Below, in pieces: positions 1 to 8,615 of a DNA stretch of 64,000 nucleotides. Below the pieces are notes generated by a model. That model did no database searches, was not told the DNA's origin, and was given only the letters and a program-made list of their open reading frames with translations. The stretch's first letter is position 1, and each line of letters starts with the position of its first letter. Both the position numbers and the translations under genes were made by a program. Source of the DNA: Staphylococcus succinus (GTDB lineage: Bacteria; Bacillota; Bacilli; Staphylococcales; Staphylococcaceae); contig NZ_CP118976.1 in NCBI RefSeq assembly GCF_029024945.1, forward strand, positions 1,240,001 through 1,304,000, written 5' to 3'.

Positions 1-1
1 A

Positions 2-271
2 TTCCTCTATATAACGATATTACTTCACATATTTTACTTTATTTTTTATCAAGCTATAGGATATGGAGATATCTTACTATTTTCAATATTATCGTATCTA
101 TTACCGTATACTATGTTTGTATTAACAATATTGATGACTTTTCTTATAGCAGGGTTATTTGCTTTGGTTGGTATGATGGTGTTCCATCAAGCTAAACGTA
201 AAATACCACTTGTCCCTTTTATATTTATTGCTTTTAATTTTTTAATTATTTTCAATGAACCATTAATATAG
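2..271 (+). CDS. comC: Prepilin peptidase ComC, C-terminal part (truncated by window start)
   Basis: An open frame runs from the window edge to a TAG at 269-271 and encodes about 89 residues, nearly all hydrophobic. It contains a GYGD motif, the GxGD aspartyl-protease signature of type IV prepilin peptidases, followed by membrane segments and a KIPLVPF stretch resembling the conserved PFGPF region. The family cleaves and methylates pseudopilins of the competence machinery in the membrane. It lies directly upstream of radC, which fits staphylococcal gene order. The N-terminal half is outside the window. Confidence 0.75.
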   Translation, partial: FLYITILLHIFYFIFYQAIGYGDILLFSILSYLLPYTMFVLTILMTFLIAGLFALVGMMVFHQAKRKIPLVPFIFIAFNFLIIFNEPLI

Positions 272-284
272 GAGTGAATTTATT

Positions 285-962
285 TTGATGATAAAAGACC
301 TTGCTGATTATCAGAAACCAAGAGAACGTTTACTTAATCATGGTGCCTCACAGCTATCACACGCTGAATTATTAGCTATATTAATAAATACTGGTAGAAA
401 AGGCAGCTCTAGTATAGATATTGCGAATGAACTTTTAAAAACAGTTGATAGTTTAAAGGAATTAAAATCGTTATCGATTAATGATTTGAATAAAATTAAG
501 GGTGTTGGATTATACAAAGCGCTCATTTTAAAAGCAGCTTTTGAACTTGGTGAACGTATGCATTCAAGGACTGTGGAAGATAAAATACAAATCACACATC
601 CACAAGATGTAGCAGAATTTATGATGGGCAAAATGGAACATCTTACACAGGAAAAATTTGTCGTACTTTTTTTAAATTCTAAAAATGTTGTTATCAAGCA
701 AAAGGAGATATTTAAAGGGACGTTAAATAGCTCAATTGTCCACCCACGTGAAATTTTTAGTGAAGCTGTAAAGCATGCAAGTAATGCTATTGTTTTATTA
801 CATAATCATCCTTCGGGTGATGTGACACCATCAGGTGAAGATATCAAGACAACGGAAAGGTTGAGAGCATGTGGTGAAATGCTTGGTATAGATGTGTTAG
901 ATCATCTTATTATTGGTGACCATGACTATTTAAGCATGGTAGAAGCAGGATATTTCGATTAG
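285..962 (+). CDS. radC: RadC family JAB1/MPN-domain protein
   Basis: The 225-residue protein has an N-terminal helix-hairpin-helix region (about 60-80) and a C-terminal JAB/MPN domain. The metal-binding JAMM motif is complete: H173, H175 in HNHPSG, and D186. This indicates a zinc-dependent peptidase-like fold. RadC was once called a DNA repair protein, but its true role is unsettled. The GGAG at 271-274 overlaps the comC stop. It can serve either the TTG at 285 or the ATG at 288, which differ by one residue. The gene is probably cotranscribed with comC. Confidence 0.9.
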   Translation: MMIKDLADYQKPRERLLNHGASQLSHAELLAILINTGRKGSSSIDIANELLKTVDSLKELKSLSINDLNKIKGVGLYKALILKAAFELGERMHSRTVEDKIQITHPQDVAEFMMGKMEHLTQEKFVVLFLNSKNVVIKQKEIFKGTLNSSIVHPREIFSEAVKHASNAIVLLHNHPSGDVTPSGEDIKTTERLRACGEMLGIDVLDHLIIGDHDYLSMVEAGYFD

Positions 963-1227
963 ATAAAGCAATTTCCGTAGTATATTGATAAGATTAAGGA
1001 ATAATGCAAATTAGGTATATTTGCTCTGTATCGTCTTTGAAAAAGAATATAATAGGTTATATCATTAATTCAATAACTTTAAACAGCTTTATTTTTCTGG
1101 TTGCTTATAAATGGTGGTAGGAGTAGCTATATAGTAGACGAATTAACGTAGTATACAAGGATTAAATGCTATGTCACAAATGATGCGCTGAGTTAGTTTG
1201 TTTTCAATATAAACTTGCGATTCAAAA

Positions 1228-1707
1228 TTAGTGAATTTCTTTTTGCATTAAGTATTGTTTTACGCCATAAGTTGTAATGGTTTGACCAGTCTTATGAAAG
1301 CCCAAGCATTTATAAATGTTATAGGAAACTTCGTTTGTTTCATTAACTACTAAAGCAATATAATGTATATCCGAGAAATTATTTTTGATATAGTGATTTA
1401 ATGATTTTATACAGGATTTTGCGTAACCCTTTCTAAGGTAACGCATATCAGTAGAAAAGGATCTAAAAAAAACAGTGTTTTGAGGATTGGTAGCAAAATG
1501 TTCTAAGTAGTCACTATTTCTATCTAAAACAAAAAATGTTACAAGTTGGTCATGTGCATCAAAGCCTAAAATACAGTGACAATTTTCATCCTGGCAAGAT
1601 TGATTAATATGGTATGAAGGTGTCTTTGGAAAGTGTAACTGGTCCTCTTGTAGTTGATAGTCATTTATATTTTTTTCATAACATTTTTTGTATTTTACTA
1701 AATGCAT
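1228..1707 (-). CDS. GNAT family N-acetyltransferase
   Basis: The 159-residue protein has a GNAT fold. The acetyl-CoA pyrophosphate-binding loop RKGYA is at 92-96, in the context LRKGYAKSCI. A later NIYKCLGF (about 130-137) is the usual strand-helix near the C terminus. The substrate cannot be read from sequence. It is a lone minus-strand gene, preceded on its own strand by a good GGAGGGA ribosome site just upstream of the ATG. The N-terminal 60 residues are unusually rich in His and Cys. It could be a protein or small-molecule acetylase. Confidence 0.7.
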   Translation of the reverse strand: MHLVKYKKCYEKNINDYQLQEDQLHFPKTPSYHINQSCQDENCHCILGFDAHDQLVTFFVLDRNSDYLEHFATNPQNTVFFRSFSTDMRYLRKGYAKSCIKSLNHYIKNNFSDIHYIALVVNETNEVSYNIYKCLGFHKTGQTITTYGVKQYLMQKEIH

Positions 1708-1940
1708 GTGCTTCCCTCCATTAAATATTTAACAAATTTAAAGAATATTCCGATAATTAAAATGATTGATAACGTCTATTGATATGTGAAATGTTCCTTA
1801 TAAATAAAATAATTATACTTGTTAATGTATTTAAATGCAATATAGAAAGTGGCTTTTTAAATATTTTTGAAATACTAAGGAGAAGTGATTAGTATGTAGT
1901 TTCAAAATTTAAGTAGTAATGAATCGATTAAAGTTTTACA

Positions 1941-1984
1941 AAAATAAATGCCGAATTAGCAACGAGCTAATTCGGCATTTATTT
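1941..1984 (-). terminator. Intrinsic terminator after the lrp-like gene
   Basis: A perfect 15-bp inverted repeat (1946-1960 with 1966-1980, loop AACGA) sits just downstream of the minus-strand regulator stop. On the minus strand it is followed by a T-rich tail. Confidence 0.85.
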
Positions 1985-1992
1985 ACATCTAG

Positions 1993-2397
1993 TTATGAAA
2001 TGACCATGGAAACATTGTAATTTGCATGATTGTTTAAGCGTTCTAAAAACTTGTTTAAACTATTATTGTCTGGAAATCTACATTCTAATAAATAACAAGC
2101 ATCACCAATAACTTTGTAATTATTTAAAATAAAAATAGTTTCTTTGTTTACAAACTCAAGATATGAGCGGTGAGAAATTTTATGCGTATATATATTAATA
2201 AAGACATGTACTTTGCAGTCTAATGCTTCTTGATTTAAATCAATGGTATAGCCAGTAATGATTCCAGCATCTTCTAATTTTTTCACTCTATTATTGGTAG
2301 CTTGACCAGTTAAGTTTATCTTCTTACCAAGGTCATTCATTGATATCTTACTATTTATTTTTAATTCACTTACGATTGCTTTATCTAATTCATCCAA
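1993..2397 (-). CDS. Lrp/AsnC family transcriptional regulator
   Basis: The 134-residue protein opens with the standard Lrp winged helix-turn-helix (about 1-50: LDKAIVSEL, ISMNDLGKKI, NNRVKKLEDAGII). A short ligand-sensing RAM domain follows. It is somewhat shorter than the usual 145-160 residues. Lrp-type proteins typically sense amino acids and often control the divergent neighbour. Here that is a metallo-hydrolase starting at 2514, and the 116-bp shared intergenic region is the likely operator. The ligand is unknown. Confidence 0.8.
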   Translation of the reverse strand: MDELDKAIVSELKINSKISMNDLGKKINLTGQATNNRVKKLEDAGIITGYTIDLNQEALDCKVHVFINIYTHKISHRSYLEFVNKETIFILNNYKVIGDACYLLECRFPDNNSLNKFLERLNNHANYNVSMVIS

Positions 2398-2513
2398 TAT
2401 TCTTCCTCGCTTTCAAATTCCAAGTAATTAATCAAAATGTTTTTCAATTTTATATTTAAACGGCAGTGGCCTCCACGTAGAATAAATATATAAATTTAAT
2501 TGGAGGCACATTT

Positions 2514-3287
2514 ATGAAAATAAATCATATCAGAAATGCAACAAGTATAATTGAATACGCAAATACGAGATTTTTAATTGATCCTATGTTAGGAGAAAAG
2601 GGTTCTTTTGGGGCATTTCCAAATGCACCTAGGATAGATCAAGGTAATCCAATCGTTGATTTACCGATGTCGTTAGACAAAATCATCAATAACATTGATG
2701 CAATTATTTTAACACATTTACATCTTGATCATTTTGATGAAGTAGCACAAAAGGTATTAAATAAAAATATTAAAGTTTTCACGCAAAATGAAAATGAAGC
2801 GAGTCAAGTTCGTAATGTAGGTTTTAAAGATGTAGAGGTTTTATCTGAGCATACTACATTTAATGGTATTAAATTAATTAAAACGCCTGGAGAACATGGA
2901 AGAGGTGAAATAGTAGAAGACATGGGTCCTGTGTGTGGAGTCATTTTTGAACATCAAAGTGAACAGAAACTGTATATCGCAGGAGATACAGTTATGTATA
3001 GTAAAGTTAAAGAAACAATAAATCATTTTGAACCAGAAATAATCGTCGTTAACGGTGGAGACAATCAATTTTATTATGGTAGTTCACTCATTATGAACGG
3101 TTATGATGTTTATCAAGTAGCAAAAGCAGCGCCAAATTCAAAAGTCATTGTTGTTCATATGGAAGCTGTAAATCATTGGAACTTATCTCGTCATAGTCTA
3201 AAAGAACTTACAAGAGACATGGGTATCGAAAAACAAGTTTTAATACCAAATGATGGAGAGCAATATACTTTTAATAGCTTATCATAA
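2514..3287 (+). CDS. MBL-fold metal-dependent hydrolase
   Basis: The 257-residue protein has the metallo-beta-lactamase motif HLHLDH (H68, H70, D72, H73), then H128, the GDT aspartate D158 and H215/H221 as further candidate ligands. It resembles the UlaG/YtkL-like branch of cytoplasmic metallo-hydrolases. The physiological substrate is unknown. It is transcribed divergently from the Lrp-type regulator and followed by an MFS transporter, so the three may form one regulated unit. The ribosome site GGAGGC lies about 7 nt before the ATG. Confidence 0.8.
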   Translation: MKINHIRNATSIIEYANTRFLIDPMLGEKGSFGAFPNAPRIDQGNPIVDLPMSLDKIINNIDAIILTHLHLDHFDEVAQKVLNKNIKVFTQNENEASQVRNVGFKDVEVLSEHTTFNGIKLIKTPGEHGRGEIVEDMGPVCGVIFEHQSEQKLYIAGDTVMYSKVKETINHFEPEIIVVNGGDNQFYYGSSLIMNGYDVYQVAKAAPNSKVIVVHMEAVNHWNLSRHSLKELTRDMGIEKQVLIPNDGEQYTFNSLS

Positions 3288-3314
3288 TATTGATATAGTC
3301 TTGACTTATGGAAA

Positions 3315-3358
3315 ATCCAATATAAAACGAGTTACAACAACTTCGTTTTATATTGGAT
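3315..3358. terminator. Strong hairpin between MBL hydrolase and MFS gene
   Basis: A 16-bp perfect inverted repeat (3315-3330 with 3343-3358) lies between the hydrolase and the transporter. The + side lacks a clean T run, so it may be a weak terminator, an attenuator or an mRNA-processing site that lowers MFS expression. Confidence 0.5.
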
Positions 3359-3378
3359 CTATTTAGAAAGGAGGTAAC

Positions 3379-4527
3379 ATGACAAATAAAATATGGACAA
3401 AGGATTTTATAATTTATTCAGTTATTAATTTCCTGCTAATATTAGTATATTTTCTATTAAATTCTACTATAACCACTTACGCTCAAAATGAATATAATGC
3501 TTCTAGTAAAATGATGGGGCTGTTAGCAGGCATATTTATAGTTGGTGCACTTTTAGGTAGGGTGACAATAGGATTTTTAAAAATAACGAAGAAAATATTA
3601 GTCATTAATACATTACTATTAATCTTATCGATAATGTTATATTTTATAAAATTAGACCAATATTTCTTGATGATAGTCCGTTTATTAAATGGTGTATTCA
3701 TTGGTATTACAACAACTATTGTGGGTACAATTGTTGCCACAGTAATACCCAATCATAGAAAAGGTGAGGGAATCAGTTATTTTGCGGTGAGTACAGCTTT
3801 AGCTACTTGTTTAGGACCATTTATAGGTATATCTTTAACGAGCAATAATAACTTCATGAATATATTTTATATTAGCTTTTTATTAGGTATTATTAGTTTT
3901 GTCATTACATTACTTTTAAAAAACCAAGAAATTAATAATAAAAAGAAATTTTCATTCAATAATTTATTTGATAGACAAGCTTTACCCATTGCATTCATTA
4001 TATTCTTAAGTGCTTTATCATTTTCCGGTATAGTATCGTATATAAATTTATATGCTATTGAGATTGATTTGGTAAAAGCAGCGAGTTACTTTTTTATTAT
4101 CTATACTGCTGCAGTGTTAATTTCACGACCCTTCACTGGTAAAATTGTAGATGCATATGGAGCCAATATTATTATTTATCCAGCAATTATATTATTTGTA
4201 TTAGGATTATGCTTATTAGGAATAAGTCATAGTGCTTGGTTACTACTTGTTTCGGGACTATGTATTGGATTAGGATTTGGTAATATTTCCTCAATTACTC
4301 AAACAATAGCAGTAAGTCATGCTAAACCACATAATATTGGATTAGCAACCTCTACTTTTATGATTTTTATGGATTTAGGGAATGGTATTGGACCATATAC
4401 TCTAGGTTTGATAACGCCTTTTTTAGGTTATGCTGGTATGTATAAATCGTTAGCCATTTTGATGATATTTACGTTTGTTTTATATTACTTTATCTATGGT
4501 AAACATAGTAAAAAATTTAAACATTAG
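3379..4527 (+). CDS. MFS family transporter
   Basis: The 382-residue integral membrane protein has about 12 hydrophobic segments and the MFS motif-A-like loop GALLGRVTIGF between helices 2 and 3. A second GR-type loop (ISRPFTGKIVDAYG) marks the start of the C-terminal half. It is likely a drug or metabolite exporter, but the substrate is not predictable. The AAAGGAGG ribosome site is strong. The position after the hydrolase hints at a shared substrate, though a hairpin separates the two genes. Confidence 0.8.
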   Translation: MTNKIWTKDFIIYSVINFLLILVYFLLNSTITTYAQNEYNASSKMMGLLAGIFIVGALLGRVTIGFLKITKKILVINTLLLILSIMLYFIKLDQYFLMIVRLLNGVFIGITTTIVGTIVATVIPNHRKGEGISYFAVSTALATCLGPFIGISLTSNNNFMNIFYISFLLGIISFVITLLLKNQEINNKKKFSFNNLFDRQALPIAFIIFLSALSFSGIVSYINLYAIEIDLVKAASYFFIIYTAAVLISRPFTGKIVDAYGANIIIYPAIILFVLGLCLLGISHSAWLLLVSGLCIGLGFGNISSITQTIAVSHAKPHNIGLATSTFMIFMDLGNGIGPYTLGLITPFLGYAGMYKSLAILMIFTFVLYYFIYGKHSKKFKH

Positions 4528-4534
4528 ATTTCTT

Positions 4535-4568
4535 GAAGCAGCAGATAAATATTCATGCTGCTTCTTTC
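4535..4568 (+). terminator. Terminator after MFS gene
   Basis: A 9-bp stem (4535-4543 GAAGCAGCA with 4556-4564) is followed by a short T tract. Confidence 0.75.
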
Positions 4569-4972
4569 ACGATAATAACTGATAGTGTAATTTAACGGAA
4601 AGTAGAAGTTGCTACTTGTTCAATGAAAGAAAAATTGAAGCTTTGTTTGGGTATGACTTATTATAGAAGTTATACTGACAACCCAATCTATGTTTAACTA
4701 AAGGCTTGAACAATGTCTTGATAAGCTCATTTCAAAATAAAAATTAAATGTTCTTTTATGACTTAAATTTAGAAAACATTAAACAATATAGATGTTAAAA
4801 CCTTTTATTATGTAAGTAACCACAACCATTTTAACTAAATGGATGTGGTTTTTCTGTATCTATAAAGTCATTTATGACTTATTTCTGTTTAGTATAGATG
4901 TTTGTACTTTGGAATAATGTTTTATTTTTTAATAATGTGATAGTATTTTAAGAAAGGGAGGGAAAGATTAAA
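4569..4972. other. Intergenic stretch without a convincing gene
   Basis: About 400 bp are AT-rich. There is a 22-codon open frame from the ATG at about 4624, too short and unsupported to call. A second terminator-like hairpin sits at 4818-4855 with no gene directly upstream. I see no tRNA or riboswitch. Confidence 0.4.
4818..4855 (+). terminator. Orphan terminator-like hairpin
   Basis: The stem pairs 4818-4830 with 4838-4850 (one mismatch) and is followed by TTTTTCT. The nearest upstream gene already has its own terminator at 4535. Confidence 0.55.
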
Positions 4973-5791
4973 ATGACAGATAAGAAATTCCCAAAGGATG
5001 CAATGCGCGTGTTAAAAGAAACAAGCCGTACATTTTATATTCCAATTACTTTTTTAGAAAAAGAATTAAAACATACGGTGGTATGTGGTTACTTAGTAAT
5101 GAGAGCGATAGATGAAATCGAAGATCACGAAGAAGTTGAAAATGATGTGAAATATACGATCTTAATGCAAGTGAGCGATCTATTAAAGAAACCTTTTGAT
5201 GAAACAGAATACTTCCGAATACTTGGGCCAATAAAAGAAATGATGCCTGAAGTTACTGTGCGTTTAGGTGATTGGTTAGATGCATGTCCAAATAGTACAT
5301 TACCAATTGTTACGGATGCTTCTAGTGAAATGGCATTCGGGATGGCGAAATGGGCAAAAGCAAATTGGGAGGTCCATACTCGAGAAGATTTAGATGATTA
5401 TACATATTACGTTGCAGGACTTGTTGGAGTAATGCTTTCAGAATTATGGGAGTTTTGTGCTGGCATCAAGACTGACCGAGATTTAGCCATTGGTTATGGG
5501 CGTGGGCTTCAGGCCGTGAATATTTTAAGAAATGAGAAAGAAGATTTAGAAGAACGTGGCGTGAATTTCGTACCAGATGGTTGGACACGCGCAGATTTAT
5601 TTGATTATGCTGAGCAAAACTTGGCAAAAGCTGATGAATATATGAAGGCGATTAATAAGAGAAGTATTATACTTTTCTGTCGTTTACCTTTAGCACTTGC
5701 ACATAAATCTCTAAAAGCTATGAGAGATGGGCGCGAAAAGATGTCTCGTAAAGAAGTGGAAGAAACGGTAGAAGAAGTTAAGAAAGACTAA
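4973..5791 (+). CDS. Squalene/phytoene synthase family protein (orphan)
   Basis: The 272-residue protein belongs to the trans-isoprenyl head-to-head synthase family (squalene, phytoene, dehydrosqualene synthases). The first Asp-rich motif is intact: DEIED at 47-51, and YVAGLVG (147-153) is typical. The second motif normally reads DxxxD after NILR. Here it is NEKED, so the first Asp is N187. No desaturase or other carotenoid gene is adjacent, unlike crtMN. It may be an active synthase with altered metal binding or a divergent member with another role. The start is set by a strong GGGAGGG site. Confidence 0.75.
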   Translation: MTDKKFPKDAMRVLKETSRTFYIPITFLEKELKHTVVCGYLVMRAIDEIEDHEEVENDVKYTILMQVSDLLKKPFDETEYFRILGPIKEMMPEVTVRLGDWLDACPNSTLPIVTDASSEMAFGMAKWAKANWEVHTREDLDDYTYYVAGLVGVMLSELWEFCAGIKTDRDLAIGYGRGLQAVNILRNEKEDLEERGVNFVPDGWTRADLFDYAEQNLAKADEYMKAINKRSIILFCRLPLALAHKSLKAMRDGREKMSRKEVEETVEEVKKD

Positions 5792-5859
5792 TAGTTGAAA
5801 ACTGAATAAGTATTTAAATCTTAAAAAATGAAGATAATAGAAATGCTCAAAATAATAGG

Positions 5860-5894
5860 ATAAGCTATAAGTAATATATACTTATAGCTTTTTT
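5860..5894 (+). terminator. Terminator after the isoprenoid synthase homologue
   Basis: An 11-bp perfect stem (5862-5872 with 5880-5890) is followed by a T run. Confidence 0.85.
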
Positions 5895-6060
5895 GTGATT
5901 TTATACATTAATAGCAAGTAGGAAAAAATGTGGCATTTTTCATAATAAGTGAAAGCATTAGTATATAGTTTTTGTTAATGATAGGGAATAAAAAAGGAAT
6001 GATTATAGGGGGGTTCTTATTAAAGCGTTTGAAGCATATCAATCACTGAAAATATTTGAG

Positions 6061-6522
6061 ATGATTTCAGATTCCATGGACAATATGAAAATTACAAATG
6101 TTGAAGTGGAATTATGGAATAGGGATTATGAGGCAATTAATTTATGCTACGGAAACACAAATGTAAAAAGTAGATTAGCAAAAAAGACACCTAAAAAGAG
6201 AGGGTATTTTATAGCTGTTTGGAGAAAAAATAATGCAAACATGAATGAGCCGTTTACTTATCAATCGTTTCAAGATAGGTTAGTGATCAATGTCAGTGAT
6301 GGTCATTACAAAGGACAGTTTGTTTTTCCAAAAAGTGTATTAATAGAGCACGGCATTGTAAGTTCACAAGATAAAAAAGGTAAAATGGCGATGCGTCTTT
6401 ATCCTTCATGGGAAACCGATTTAAATAAAACAGCATATCATACGCAATGTTGGCAAACTAAATATTTTGTCGATTTAATAAAAGTAAATGAACTCTATTT
6501 TCTAAATAATAATTTAAAGTAA
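6061..6522 (+). CDS. MepB family protein
   Basis: The product resembles the MepB protein of the S. aureus mepRAB locus: GYFIAVWRK, GQFVFPKSVLIEHGI, KGKMAMRLYPSW and a C-terminal TQCWQTKYF. The function of MepB is unknown. No mepR or mepA is nearby. With the first ATG at 6061 the protein has 153 residues, but there is no ribosome site before it. The frame stays open upstream to an ATT at 6019, which sits a few bases after AGGGGGG (6008-6013). The protein may therefore begin 14 codons earlier. Confidence 0.7.
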   Translation: MISDSMDNMKITNVEVELWNRDYEAINLCYGNTNVKSRLAKKTPKKRGYFIAVWRKNNANMNEPFTYQSFQDRLVINVSDGHYKGQFVFPKSVLIEHGIVSSQDKKGKMAMRLYPSWETDLNKTAYHTQCWQTKYFVDLIKVNELYFLNNNLK

Positions 6523-6793
6523 ACATACAAAAAATGCGACTTATTTTGTGTTGAAATAGAAGTGTACGAGATAATTCTGAAAAGTGTAGTATAGGAAAAT
6601 GAAATCAACGAGTAATCTATTAGGAATGAATGTGAATCTTATGAACAATGATTAATTCGCTGACGTATTGATCTGTGGGATAAAAGTGTAGTGATTTTTG
6701 AAAATAATATAGATATGTGAATTTTAATTTTAATTCATATGTTGTTGGCCGAAATTTTGCGTTTATATAGAATATCAATATAGGAGTGATTAG

Positions 6794-7294
6794 ATGCTAA
6801 TGACTAAACGACTTATAATGGTAAAGCCTGATTTAAAATATGCTGATGAACTTTTTAATATACATTCAGATCTAATTGCTACACAATTCACACCACTAAC
6901 TAGACATTTAACAATTGAAGATACAAATCAAATGATACGGAATTGGATTAGATATTGGGATGAAAATAATTATGGGTATTTTATTTTTATAGATAGATGT
7001 AATGGAAATGTATTGGGGAGCGGAGGAGCTATAAAGAAAGAGTATTTTGGCGATATATTTTTAAATGTTTATTATCGTATATGTCCTAATTATACAGGGG
7101 AAGGATTAGCTTATGAAGCTATGAATAAAATAATTGACTGGTTAAAATCAAATGTAGATGATAAGTCAAAATTTATCATAAGAACGGATAAAAACAATGT
7201 AGCTTCCATTAAATTAGCAGAAAAGCTAAACTTTCAATACAGGTCTACAAGAGATAATCATTTAAACTGTGGTGATATATTTTATATTAAATAA
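6794..7294 (+). CDS. GNAT family N-acetyltransferase (RimJ/RimL-like)
   Basis: The 166-residue protein begins with a TKRLIM strand typical of the RimJ/RimL branch. It has the acetyl-CoA loop YTGEGLAYEA (loop residues 101-106) and a C-terminal NVASIKLAEKLNF helix. Relatives modify ribosomal-protein N termini or small molecules. The substrate here is unknown. The site TAGGAGTG precedes the start; ATG at 6794 or 6800 is possible. It stands alone between intergenic gaps. Confidence 0.75.
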   Translation: MLMTKRLIMVKPDLKYADELFNIHSDLIATQFTPLTRHLTIEDTNQMIRNWIRYWDENNYGYFIFIDRCNGNVLGSGGAIKKEYFGDIFLNVYYRICPNYTGEGLAYEAMNKIIDWLKSNVDDKSKFIIRTDKNNVASIKLAEKLNFQYRSTRDNHLNCGDIFYIK

Positions 7295-7352
7295 ATAGCA
7301 ACATCAGAAAATACTATTATCGTAAGAAAAATTATTTGTGAGGAGGGATTAA

Positions 7353-7820
7353 ATGGAAATTAAAGTAGCCACAAGCATGGATGTAGCACTAATTAATTAT
7401 ATTATGAAAAGTGCTTTCGCAGAATATAAAGCAAGTGAATTACCTTCGAGTGCACTTCAAGAAACGGAAAAAATGATTTTAAATGCTTTTAAACAAGGGG
7501 AAAAAGCACTCATTGCTTACGATAAACAAGAACCGGTAGCGATGGTTCGATTTAAGCAAATAGGTAATAATATACATTTTACGCGTTTATCTGTTATTCC
7601 TGACAGACAAGGGGAAGGGATTAGTAAAATGTTATTAGTATCATTGGAGCTACGTGCCCAAAAATGTGGTATGACTAATATAGTGTGTAAGGTACGCGCA
7701 AACGTACCAAGAAATATTAATATTTATAAATCAATGGGATATAAGCAGTGTGAGGAGCAAGTGATATATAAGGAATATGGGCAACCATTAAAAGTTGTAA
7801 CTATGTTAAAGGAGTTATAA
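7353..7820 (+). CDS. GNAT family N-acetyltransferase
   Basis: The 155-residue protein has a clear GNAT core: RLSVIPDRQGEGISKML, with the pyrophosphate loop RQGEGI at 85-90, and a later NINIYKSMGY helix-strand. The strong GAGGAGG site precedes the ATG. It lies 58 bp after another GNAT gene, but the two proteins are not close paralogues by eye (different N termini and loop sequences). The substrate is unknown. Confidence 0.8.
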   Translation: MEIKVATSMDVALINYIMKSAFAEYKASELPSSALQETEKMILNAFKQGEKALIAYDKQEPVAMVRFKQIGNNIHFTRLSVIPDRQGEGISKMLLVSLELRAQKCGMTNIVCKVRANVPRNINIYKSMGYKQCEEQVIYKEYGQPLKVVTMLKEL

Positions 7821-7956
7821 CATATACAATAATGAAAAATTATTTTAATTACTTATTCATTTACTATATTGATTTAATAATATTGGTTGAAGTGGTTCTA
7901 CTCATCCCTTGGAAGAGATAAGCAATAAAGACTTTTAAATAATTAGCATATAGTGG

Positions 7957-8184
7957 GTGAATTATGGAACGAAAAAATTTCTAAATTTTATAAATGGTAG
8001 TACTAAACAAAAATATATGGTTGTATCTGAAAGAGTATCCTTTAACTTTTCTATGGTTAGTAAAATAGTAGGAGATAAGATTAAGCTGATAAATAAAAAA
8101 GATAAACACATCACAGCACATCCTGAGCTTTCTCGTAATATATTACGAGAACAACACATGCTACTTAACCTGTTGTTCTTATAA
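7957..8184 (+). CDS. Hypothetical small protein (doubtful)
   Basis: A GTG-started frame encodes 75 residues that are basic and not obviously membrane-spanning. I do not recognise a family. Its 3' end runs through a group of stacked palindromes (8131-8199), and no clear ribosome site fits the start. It may be a gene fragment or a chance frame. Confidence 0.25.
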   Translation: MNYGTKKFLNFINGSTKQKYMVVSERVSFNFSMVSKIVGDKIKLINKKDKHITAHPELSRNILREQHMLLNLLFL

Positions 8185-8199
8185 CATAGTATGTTATAA
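8131..8199. repeat. Three stacked inverted repeats
   Basis: There is a perfect 20-bp palindrome at 8131-8150. A 9-bp inverted repeat pairs 8148-8156 with 8171-8179. A near-perfect 21-bp palindrome (10-bp arms around one G) lies at 8179-8199. None is followed by a T run, so this is not a simple terminator. Confidence 0.6.
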
Positions 8200-8400
8200 C
8201 CGAAGCGTTAATATTGCTTGAGAAGAAAGATCGGTATTGCTAATGAATATTTCAAACTGTACGTAAAATACCAACTTTTATTTCTGGATAACTACTAATA
8301 TGATTTGAAAATATGAAGTTAAAGTCGCTATATAACCTTTATAAGCAGCGGCTAAATTGTTTATAGTAGTTATTATTCACATAAAAAGGATGATGGAGTC

Positions 8401-8601
8401 ATGAAGTACTTGATAGCAATTTTAATCATAATTTGCATAGCAAGCTTATTTACTTTAGTAAAATGGATGGATGACAGACTTTTTGTGAAACGAGATAGTA
8501 AAAGTGCGAAAGAGTTGCGAGATGATAAGAAATGGTTATTAATATCGTTGATTGGTGGGCTGATCGTTGGTACACTGTTCGTTATGATATATTATTTATA
8601 A
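8401..8601 (+). CDS. Small two-helix membrane protein
   Basis: The 66-residue protein has a hydrophobic N-terminal segment (about 2-21), a charged loop rich in Asp, Lys and Arg (about 24-44), and a second transmembrane segment (about 45-65). The site GGATGATGGAG lies just before the ATG. The family is not recognised. It begins a run of small, partly decayed membrane-protein genes that extends to 9840. Confidence 0.6.
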   Translation: MKYLIAILIIICIASLFTLVKWMDDRLFVKRDSKSAKELRDDKKWLLISLIGGLIVGTLFVMIYYL

Positions 8602-8615
8602 TTGATTTTGTTAGT

